Shown here one piece after another: positions 24,041-30,694 of a stretch of 30,694 nt of DNA. Below the pieces are notes generated by a model. The model did not search any database and was not told where the DNA came from. It saw only the letters and a program-made list of their open reading frames with translations. Every line of letters begins with the position of its first letter. Within the stretch, counting starts at the first letter, position 1. The DNA comes from an uncultured Clostridia bacterium (lineage in GTDB: Bacteria; Bacillota; Clostridia; RUG12999). The position numbers were made by a program, and so were the translations under genes. The DNA lies in contig CAKVOK010000047.1 of assembly GCA_934792465.1 (NCBI GenBank), positions 1-30,694 of the forward strand, given 5' to 3'.

Positions 24041-25279
24041 ATGAAAGCGAGAAAATATATGTGCGACCTTAAATTTTCGGTAATATCGGATTCTCATATT
24101 TCGCATATGGGCGATGAAAAAGAAAAATTTGAAAGAACGGTGAAATATCATGCGGATAATTTTCCGGACAGTGATTTATACATATTCAACGGCGATATTG
24201 TATACCAGGTAGACAGTGCCGAAGAACCGCAATGCAAAAATTTATATCCGATATGCTACGATACGGCGAACGATATTATAAACAAATACATACCGGAAAA
24301 GAAGAAAATATTTGTGATAGGAAATCATGAATTTCCGCAGGGAAATACGGAAGAGAAGATAACGGAAAAGGCTTTTGAAATGTGGCGGGAAAAATTCGGA
24401 GCACCGTTTCATGAGCATATTATAATAAAGGGGTATCATTTCATAAAAATGGGTGCTTATTCCTGGAATTTCACCGTCGGCGAAGCGGAAGAAGAATGGG
24501 CGGTAAGCGAGATAGAAAAAGCAAAATCGGACGGCGAAAAGCCGATTTTCGTTTTGCATCACGGAAGTATACCCAATACAGTGGCATTTTCGGAAAACAG
24601 CAGACTTTTTTCCGAAAGCTTTACAAAATATATAAAACAGCAGCCGAGAGTAATATTTATCGGCGGACATGAGCACAATCATTTTTTGGACGAAAAATCA
24701 ATTTATCAGGACGGATTTACTATGATAAGTTCACCGATGTGCGCCGGGGTTTCGTGCTTTTCCGGCTGCGATTTTTTGAAGCCGAGGGTGGAGGACGTAT
24801 CCCAAAGCTTATTTTTTGAGGTTGAAAACAACAAAGTCACGGTTATTAAGGCGGACAACGCCGCCAATAAGATATGGCACGAACCGTGGATTATTGATAT
24901 AGAGGAAAATAAAAAGGGAATATTCAGATACGGCGAAGAAAGAAAGTGGAGATATCCGTGCAATTCATTTAATAGAAATGCGGAGATACGGGCATATCTC
25001 AAAGATGACGAGCTTGTAATTTCCGTGGAACAGCGGTTCAAAAACAACGGTATTGTCGAGTATTACGATATAACGGTTTCGGACGAGGAAAGAAAAAATG
25101 TATATCATACAGTGCGCCATACGGATTTTTACAGGCTTTCTATGGATATACCGCAGGATAGGTATTATGAAATGAGTATTCCGGAGCCGGAAAGCGGCAG
25201 ATATGACATAGAAGTACGTGCGCTGAATTGCTTTTTTAAGACCGGCGGCGAGGTGCTTTGTACGACTATTGATATATAG
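24041..25279 (+). CDS. Calcineurin-like metallophosphoesterase with C-terminal beta domain
   Basis: A 412-aa cytoplasmic protein. The start is uncertain: neither ATG 24041 nor in-frame ATG 24059 has a clear ribosome site. All metal-binding motifs of the family are present: SDSH (Asp17, His19), NGD (Asp52), GNHE (Asn95, His96), LHH (His173/174) and GGHEH (His210, His212). Such enzymes use a dinuclear metal centre to cleave phosphate mono- or diesters. After about residue 270 there is an extra beta-sandwich-like domain of about 140 residues that I do not recognise. Its place in a glycan operon suggests a phosphorylated sugar or phosphodiester-linked glycan as substrate; this is inference. Confidence 0.88.
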   Translation: MKARKYMCDLKFSVISDSHISHMGDEKEKFERTVKYHADNFPDSDLYIFNGDIVYQVDSAEEPQCKNLYPICYDTANDIINKYIPEKKKIFVIGNHEFPQGNTEEKITEKAFEMWREKFGAPFHEHIIIKGYHFIKMGAYSWNFTVGEAEEEWAVSEIEKAKSDGEKPIFVLHHGSIPNTVAFSENSRLFSESFTKYIKQQPRVIFIGGHEHNHFLDEKSIYQDGFTMISSPMCAGVSCFSGCDFLKPRVEDVSQSLFFEVENNKVTVIKADNAANKIWHEPWIIDIEENKKGIFRYGEERKWRYPCNSFNRNAEIRAYLKDDELVISVEQRFKNNGIVEYYDITVSDEERKNVYHTVRHTDFYRLSMDIPQDRYYEMSIPEPESGRYDIEVRALNCFFKTGGEVLCTTIDI

Positions 25280-25297
25280 CGGGAGGAATTTTTAAAA

Positions 25298-28200
25298 ATG
25301 AGAAGAAAATTATTGTTTATTATACTTGCGGCACTGGCATTGAATACTTTCGGTGTGTCGGCATCAGCCGCAGGCAAGCTTGAAATCAATGTGGCATTTC
25401 AGAAAGAGTATCTCGATACGGGAAGCAACATATATTGCGTAAATGCAGAAAATAACGGCGATACGGCGGAAACATTCAGAATAACGGCGGCGCTTTATAA
25501 GGACGGAAAGTTGTCGGAAATGTCTGTCGGCAGCAGTCACACTCTTGCGGCAGGCAAGGATATATATTACACCGAAAGCTTTGAAGCGGACAGCGAAAAC
25601 ATGGGAAGCGAACTGAAGCTTTTCGTCTGGGACACGGAAAGCGGTATGAAACCGATAACACAGGTGTATATGCCGCAGGGGGTGCGGTTTGAATATACGG
25701 TGACGGAAAAGTCGGCGGTATCGGCAGGCGTTTACGACAGCGAGGACAGGCTTGTAAGAACGCTCTGGAGCGGCAGACAGACGGAAGCCGGAGTATATAC
25801 GGGAGTATGGGACGGTAAGGACGACAACGGTTATCGTATGACGGACGGCAAATATACCGTAAAAATTATGACAAACAACGTTTCGTATACGCTTGAAACG
25901 GTGGTCGGCAACAACAGCGAATGGAGAAGTGCCGGCACGGTATTCCGGGGAATGAGCTTTTTAGGCGATATGGTATGCGCCGGAGATAAGATATATTATA
26001 CGCAGCCGTATACCGAGGGCCACAAAACAGGTGCGTTCTTTTACAGAAACGATATTCATAAAGCCTGCAACAATGAGCGTTTCGGACTCTCCAACCAGAC
26101 CTCGAGGCGCGTCGCTTCGGACGGCAATATGATTTATTACGGCAATACCGAGCCGGGCGGAAAAAAGAGTTTTGTATATGCTTATACGGCGGATACATAC
26201 AAAGAAGTTGAATTTGAATACGGAGAAGCAACGACGAATATGTGGAATCAGCTTCGGTATAAAAGCGTTATAAACCTGCTGGAGCATGATTCCTGTGCGA
26301 ATATAGGCGGTCTGGACGTACAGAAAAACGGAAATTTGCTTTTTGTTTCATACATATACACCGGAAAAGTTTATGTATTGAACAAAACTACGGGACAGAA
26401 GCTTTACGAAATGAATATATCAATGCCGCAGGCGGTCTGCTGTAACGATAACGGCGTGTGGGTAGGATATAAAAAGGATAACGGAAAAATGGCAGCGGTA
26501 TATTATACTGCGGCGTCAAACGGAATGCTTACGAAGCAAGCGGAGCTTGCGGAAGAATTTGACGATATAAGGGATATTGCCGTATCTCCGGACAATCAGA
26601 CGCTTGTGATAGCCGATGCGGGAAATTCAAACCGGATAAAAGCGTTTGATGTAAATTCACGTGCAAGAATATGGACATACGGCAGCGGCGAAAGCTATTC
26701 GGATGACCCGACGGTGTATGATGACAAGCTTATGTTATCTGTGAAAAACCCAATGACAAATTATACATTTGTGATGTATGAGGATAATAATACACTGTGG
26801 TTCGGAGATGTCGGAAACTGCCGTGCATTCAAGCTGGATTTGTCGGGCGGAAAGAGAACGCTTGCCGATATGCTGATGTTTCAGGACGGCTCGCACAATG
26901 CGGCGGTGGATTTGAACAATCCGACCAGAGTATTTACGAATCTGCGTGAATTTGAGATAGATTACGCCGAGAGCGACCCGGATAAATCGTGGAAACTGAA
27001 AAGAAACTGGATGAAACAGGCGGAAAATTTGTATTATTACGACCAGGGACTTTTTGCGAATCTGAATACGCTTTCAAACGGCAGAACGTATTGCAAAATT
27101 TATGAGGCAAATACGGCGGACAACGAATATACTAATTATTTGTATGAAATGACGGAAAACAGCCTGAGAAATACGGGAATTGAATTAAGCGATTACGAGC
27201 TGCAGAGGGACGGAAGCCTCGGACGCTATTATGTATACGACGGTAAGATGATTTGGGCGAAGAAAGAATTGAACGGATTTGACGAAAACAACAATCCGAC
27301 ATGGAAGGACGAAGAAATTGTTGCGTCCGCCGTTCGTGATAATTATTCGCCGACGCAGGGCAGCCGAAACACCATGCTGCCGATTACGGAGGGCGGTATT
27401 GTTGTGTCGCTGGCGAATAACAAGAACAAAACGCCGTATCAAGACAAGGCGATTATGCATTTGGGCGGGATAAATATAAATAAAAATCCGAATGAATGGG
27501 CATGGAAAACGTCGCCGCAGGGTGCGATAAATTACAGAGGTGCATTCCCGGAGGACGGCGTATTTGAAGCCGGAAACGGAGTGTCGGGCTGTGCAAGTGA
27601 TGTGAAAACGCTCGGCAGGAATGTTATATACCAGTATCACGGCGAATTTTACCGCAGCGGTCAGACTAATAAGTTTTATCATTATTATGAAAACGGCTTG
27701 CTTGTCGGAGTTTTCGGCGGTGCGAATGCTCAGCCGCACAAATACGGAGAAAATCCGGAACAGTATGTTGCCGGAAATGCCTTTGATTTTTATTTTGTGC
27801 AGCCGGAAGGCGTGAGTGATTATTTCTATATTTTCCAAAACGACGAGTCGCACAAGGACGGCATTTGGAGAACGAAAGTGACAGGTCTTGACAGCATAAA
27901 TACGCAAAGCCGTGAGGTTGAGCTTAGGAGCAATTTGCACAACGGACTTGTTTGGGAATATTTCAGCGAAAAGGGATACGACATTGTCAAACGTACAGCA
28001 GGCGGAATAACGTCGGTTTTTAATAATCAAGATATAGCAGCGGATACGGAGCAGGATTTTGTAATACGCTACACGGGATATTTTAAAATGCCGCCAAAGG
28101 CGAAACAGCTGCTGTGCAATACGTCGGGCATGATGAAGATAACGCTTGACAACAGTGTAATTTATGAGAAAACGGGAAGAAACCTTATAGATTTGCCAAA

Positions 28201-29074
28201 GCTTGAAACAGGAAAGCTGTATCCTATAGTTATTGAATGTACCAAAAACGGAGATAGCTTCGGCAATCCGAAAATACTTATAAAATACAGCGGGAATTCA
28301 AGGTATTTTGAAATGGATTCACTGCTTTATCACGACAACGAAAAATACGGGAATCCGTCCGTGAAGGAATACAATCTTATGGAGGGGCTGCCGTTCGACA
28401 GCTTACTGAGCGAGGACACCTGCGGCTGGATTATTCCGAAAAATCCGGTGTCACAGTTTACGAATCTGAAAACAAACGTATTGGTCGATGCATTCAGCGA
28501 ACCGAGGGATTTGGCATTTTCAACGTATACGCATTGGAACGATTCCGCAACGGATACATATGCGGAAATATCAAGACTTCTTCCTTCAGCGGAAAATGGT
28601 ATAAAGAATTGGTCGCTTGATTCAAATGTTGCGATAGAAGGCTGGATGAACGGCGGAGTTCTCGGTGATGAAACGAAGTCAACCGGCAGACACTTTGATG
28701 TTTTAGACGAAAACGGTAAAATAATATCGAGGTTTTTCTGGGGCAGAGGCGATAAAGCCGGCGACGGCTATTATGCCTATGCAAACGGCGTTAAGCTGTA
28801 TCAAGGCGAGCAGCAGGGCAATTTTGAGGGAGTATCAACGTATATTTTCCATGAGTTCAGCACCCCGTCAAGCCTTGTTATAAGCGGAAGCGAGCGGGGA
28901 ATTACATTTGAATATTACGGCAAAAGCGTTACGCTGCCGGTATATGAAAACGGAGCCGATTGGAGCAGACCGGCAAAAGTCAGGGTATCGCAGTTTCATA
29001 ACAAGCAGCTGAATGCGAATGTCGCAAATTTTACGTTCTATATCGAAAGTATGGACTATACATTGAATTATTAA
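25298..29074 (+). CDS. Giant exported FlgD-Ig-like / propeller / PA14-like protein
   Basis: A 1258-aa protein. ATG 25298 follows GGGAGG (spacing 11). The signal peptide ends near SASA-AGKLE. Residues about 26-128 hold the small module shared with other proteins here (AALYKDGKLSEMSVG ... LFVWDTESGMKPITQ). An FlgD-like Ig domain follows (about 130-205) with WDGKDDNGYRMTDGKYTVKI. A long propeller-like part runs to about 880 (IAVSPDNQTLVIADAGNSN and TLWFGDVGNCRAFKLDLSGG are blade-like). A PA14-like segment lies at about 915-1010 (FVIRYTGYFKMPPKAKQLL ... LETGKLYPIVIECTKNG). The C-terminal 220 residues look like a beta jelly roll. No anchor is visible. It shares its layout with the 1356-aa protein at 14356. 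Glycan binding or cleavage is inferred from context. Confidence 0.75.
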   Translation: MRRKLLFIILAALALNTFGVSASAAGKLEINVAFQKEYLDTGSNIYCVNAENNGDTAETFRITAALYKDGKLSEMSVGSSHTLAAGKDIYYTESFEADSENMGSELKLFVWDTESGMKPITQVYMPQGVRFEYTVTEKSAVSAGVYDSEDRLVRTLWSGRQTEAGVYTGVWDGKDDNGYRMTDGKYTVKIMTNNVSYTLETVVGNNSEWRSAGTVFRGMSFLGDMVCAGDKIYYTQPYTEGHKTGAFFYRNDIHKACNNERFGLSNQTSRRVASDGNMIYYGNTEPGGKKSFVYAYTADTYKEVEFEYGEATTNMWNQLRYKSVINLLEHDSCANIGGLDVQKNGNLLFVSYIYTGKVYVLNKTTGQKLYEMNISMPQAVCCNDNGVWVGYKKDNGKMAAVYYTAASNGMLTKQAELAEEFDDIRDIAVSPDNQTLVIADAGNSNRIKAFDVNSRARIWTYGSGESYSDDPTVYDDKLMLSVKNPMTNYTFVMYEDNNTLWFGDVGNCRAFKLDLSGGKRTLADMLMFQDGSHNAAVDLNNPTRVFTNLREFEIDYAESDPDKSWKLKRNWMKQAENLYYYDQGLFANLNTLSNGRTYCKIYEANTADNEYTNYLYEMTENSLRNTGIELSDYELQRDGSLGRYYVYDGKMIWAKKELNGFDENNNPTWKDEEIVASAVRDNYSPTQGSRNTMLPITEGGIVVSLANNKNKTPYQDKAIMHLGGININKNPNEWAWKTSPQGAINYRGAFPEDGVFEAGNGVSGCASDVKTLGRNVIYQYHGEFYRSGQTNKFYHYYENGLLVGVFGGANAQPHKYGENPEQYVAGNAFDFYFVQPEGVSDYFYIFQNDESHKDGIWRTKVTGLDSINTQSREVELRSNLHNGLVWEYFSEKGYDIVKRTAGGITSVFNNQDIAADTEQDFVIRYTGYFKMPPKAKQLLCNTSGMMKITLDNSVIYEKTGRNLIDLPKLETGKLYPIVIECTKNGDSFGNPKILIKYSGNSRYFEMDSLLYHDNEKYGNPSVKEYNLMEGLPFDSLLSEDTCGWIIPKNPVSQFTNLKTNVLVDAFSEPRDLAFSTYTHWNDSATDTYAEISRLLPSAENGIKNWSLDSNVAIEGWMNGGVLGDETKSTGRHFDVLDENGKIISRFFWGRGDKAGDGYYAYANGVKLYQGEQQGNFEGVSTYIFHEFSTPSSLVISGSERGITFEYYGKSVTLPVYENGADWSRPAKVRVSQFHNKQLNANVANFTFYIESMDYTLNY

Positions 29075-29090
29075 ATGAAAGGAAAATTAT

Positions 29091-30038
29091 ATGCGTTTAA
29101 AAGCATTAAAATCGGAGTTTGAAAAAAATAAAAGAATATACGAAAACACAAAACTTGAATTTGAAGGAGTAGGTGGATTGGACGTATACAATCCGTCAAT
29201 ACCGTTTTCGATGAATGGAAAAGAGTATATTTTCGGCAGAGTCGAGAACAGAGAAGAATGGGCAAGAAGCTGGGTAAGACTTTTTGAAAAGACGGACAGG
29301 GACAGATATAGATTGGTGAAAGACAGCATGATTTATCAGCTGGAGGACCCGTATATTGCGTTCATAAATGATGAGCTTGTTCTCGGAGGAACGCATGTGC
29401 GCTATTCGGCAGGGAAGATAGACACGTATTACGGCTATTTCTACCGTGGGACGGATATAAACAATATGTATTATTTTACTACGGGACCGGATTATATGAA
29501 AGATATTCGGCTTGTGCAGCTGCAGGATAAAAGGATAGGGGTTTTTTCTCGGCCGAGAAGCAGAGAAATTTATGAGAAATACGGCAGCGAATCGGTTGTC
29601 GGATTTACGGTGATTGACAGCTTGGATGAACTTACGGCGAAAAAAATAGCGAATGCCAAAGTAATAGACGGACTTATAGGAACGGAGGAGTGGGGTGGCT
29701 GCAATCAGTGTTATCTGCTGAAAAACGGCAAAATCGGCGTTATAGGGCATCAGTCATATGATGATAACGGTATATCGGTGTATATGAACACGGCATTTGT
29801 ATTCAATCCGGAAAATTTTGAAGTTTCCGATTTTAAAATTATAGGAACTCGCAGCTGTTATCCGGACGGGCCGGCGAAGAAACCGAATTTGGTAGATTGC
29901 GCATTTACATCGGGGATTGTTATGCGTGCCGACGGAAAAGCCGATTTGTACAGCGGAATCGGCGATACGGAAGCCGGAAGAATAACAATAGATTATCCGT
30001 TTGATGAGATTCTAAGCACCGTATTGTGTACATACTGA
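29091..30038 (+). CDS. Cytosolic five-bladed-propeller sugar-enzyme-like protein (DUF1861/GH130-like)
   Basis: A 315-aa protein without signal peptide. ATG 29091 has GAAAGGAAAA upstream. The sequence recalls DUF1861 and the related GH130/GH43/GH32 five-bladed propellers: VYNPSIPFSMNGKEYIFGRV followed by ENREEWARSWVRLFEK, then LEDPYIAFINDELVLGG, DIRLVQLQDKRIGVFSRPRS, and a C-terminal DCAFTSGIVMRADGKADLY with a YSGIGDTEAG stretch typical of the last blade. Acidic residues in VENREEW and QLEDPYI could be catalytic, as in those enzymes, but this is not proven. As the last gene of the second operon it would act on imported oligosaccharides. DUF1861 membership is recalled from pattern only. Confidence 0.65.
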   Translation: MRLKALKSEFEKNKRIYENTKLEFEGVGGLDVYNPSIPFSMNGKEYIFGRVENREEWARSWVRLFEKTDRDRYRLVKDSMIYQLEDPYIAFINDELVLGGTHVRYSAGKIDTYYGYFYRGTDINNMYYFTTGPDYMKDIRLVQLQDKRIGVFSRPRSREIYEKYGSESVVGFTVIDSLDELTAKKIANAKVIDGLIGTEEWGGCNQCYLLKNGKIGVIGHQSYDDNGISVYMNTAFVFNPENFEVSDFKIIGTRSCYPDGPAKKPNLVDCAFTSGIVMRADGKADLYSGIGDTEAGRITIDYPFDEILSTVLCTY

Positions 30039-30063
30039 TACCGAAGAATATTACGGAGAAAAA

Positions 30064-30171
30064 TTGAAATCTACGAGTAATCAAAAAACCACAAATAAAA
30101 ACTTGATTTGTATTATACCGGTAATGTTAGATATTGTTGCACAATTAAAGGACAAAGAAAGAGTGAAATAA
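30064..30171 (+). CDS. Possible 35-aa small ORF or gene remnant
   Basis: TTG 30064 follows GGAG (30055-30058) by 5 nt and opens a 35-residue frame ending IPVMLDIVAQLKDKERVK. It begins 25 nt after the preceding stop. Its composition is protein-like in the second half, but no family is recognised. It could be a remnant of a larger gene or chance. Confidence 0.2.
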   Translation: MKSTSNQKTTNKNLICIIPVMLDIVAQLKDKERVK

Positions 30172-30181
30172 TCTGCTGCAT

Positions 30182-30245
30182 AATTAAAATGCCGAGAATA
30201 GGAATAAACGCATATGCTTGAATTACTATTTTCGGCATTTTAATT
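30182..30245 (+). terminator. Long bidirectional hairpin between convergent genes
   Basis: Arms 30182-30205 and 30222-30245 pair over 24 positions with two imperfections. The outer 14 bp (AATTAAAATGCCGA / TCGGCATTTTAATT) are perfect, and the loop contains GCATATGC. T-rich ends on both sides suit termination of the plus-strand operon and of the minus-strand VanZ-like gene. Confidence 0.75.
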
Positions 30246-30307
30246 GTTAGTTTTTACTTATCCGTTTTTTCTGCACTTGCTTGTACTTTGCATTTGCGTA
30301 CCACAAT

Positions 30308-30694
30308 TCAGCTTTGCTTAATATGTACCACAATCTTATTTATCCGACCGCCCAGCAACACACCAATCAAACTTCCGCTCCAATCCTTTGCGAGGTCTAT
30401 AAATTCAAAAGCCCTGCCGTCAACAAAAAACTCCCGGTGTATCTCGTCCGTAACGGCGTACAGCATGCACACCGTAAATGCCCACAGGAATTTAAATTTA
30501 AACTTGCACTTGCCGCAAAAAAGCGACACAAACACCCCGAGCAGAAAAAACAACGAAAAATGTGCAATACTGCGCACCGTTTCATCTGACAATCCCGTTT
30601 CCGCATGTTCATTCAGCGCATCTGTCACACTTTGGCTCAATGCGCCCGAAGTCGGTAAGTCTTGTGCGGACAGCATAAATATTACTGCCGCACA
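30308..30694 (-). CDS. VanZ-like family membrane protein (5' truncated by window edge)
   Basis: The minus-strand frame is open to the right edge, so the N-terminus is missing; about 128 residues are visible. The pattern fits the VanZ-like family: an MLSAQDLPTSGALSQSVTDA segment, a histidine-containing helix SIAHFSLFFLLGVFVSLF, and the hallmark YAVTDEIHREFFVDGRAFEF followed by a Gly-rich last helix (DLAKDWSGSLIGVLLGG). VanZ-like proteins are small membrane proteins; the founding member gives low-level teicoplanin resistance, but the function of most is unknown. It is convergent with the glycan operon and marks its right border. Confidence 0.85.
   Translation of the reverse strand, partial: CAAVIFMLSAQDLPTSGALSQSVTDALNEHAETGLSDETVRSIAHFSLFFLLGVFVSLFCGKCKFKFKFLWAFTVCMLYAVTDEIHREFFVDGRAFEFIDLAKDWSGSLIGVLLGGRINKIVVHIKQS

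Noticed and set aside
27185..28030. 281-codon minus-strand open frame
   Set aside because: Antisense to the 1258-aa exported protein; no ribosome site, no domain.
1..30694. CRISPR array, tRNA, rRNA or insertion sequence
   Set aside because: No regularly spaced repeat, cloverleaf with CCA end, rRNA signature or transposase was found on either strand by reading.

Overview
This window reads as a chromosomal polysaccharide-utilisation locus from an anaerobic, Gram-positive Clostridia-type bacterium (Bacillota). The signs are S-layer-homology (SLH) anchored surface proteins, an LplA/LplB/YtcP-type oligosaccharide ABC importer, a YesM/YesN-type two-component system, AGGAG-like ribosome binding sites and SigA-like promoters. 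The genus cannot be told from the sequence alone; an intestinal or rumen fibre degrader would fit. No tRNA, rRNA, CRISPR array, transposase or phage structural gene was seen.

Layout. (1) 1-573 is the 3' end of an amidoligase-family gene, followed by about 380 bp of non-coding DNA that holds a decayed minus-strand surface-protein fragment and then a promoter. (2) 894-18426 looks like one long co-directional unit: a cytoplasmic glycosidase-like TIM-barrel protein, the YesM-type sensor kinase, two permeases, a solute-binding lipoprotein, and three very large exported proteins. Two of these carry SLH domains; the third has CBM9-like, FlgD-Ig-like and beta-propeller-like regions. (3) 18557-19846 encodes a secreted LamG-like protein and ends at a strong hairpin terminator. 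(4) 19996-21051 is the YesN-type response regulator, with its own promoter and a large palindromic terminator. (5) 21521-30038 is a second unit: an exported propeller-like protein, a calcineurin-like phosphoesterase, a 1258-aa exported multidomain protein, and a cytosolic propeller protein resembling DUF1861/GH130-type enzymes. (6) A convergent VanZ-like gene is cut by the right edge.

How it may work together (inference). An extracellular glycan would be bound and cut by the surface and secreted proteins. Oligosaccharides would enter through the lipoprotein and the two permeases, with the ATPase encoded elsewhere. The two cytosolic sugar-enzyme-like proteins, and perhaps the phosphoesterase, would process them. 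YesM would sense the ligand and YesN would switch the genes on.

The most interesting point is that regulator, importer and intracellular enzymes fit a standard glycan locus, yet none of the six large or medium exported proteins contains a catalytic domain I can recognise. Several are built from FlgD-like Ig, propeller, CBM9-like, LamG-like and PA14-like parts plus a recurring small beta module. At least one may be a new depolymerase, or together they may form a new glycan-binding surface assembly.
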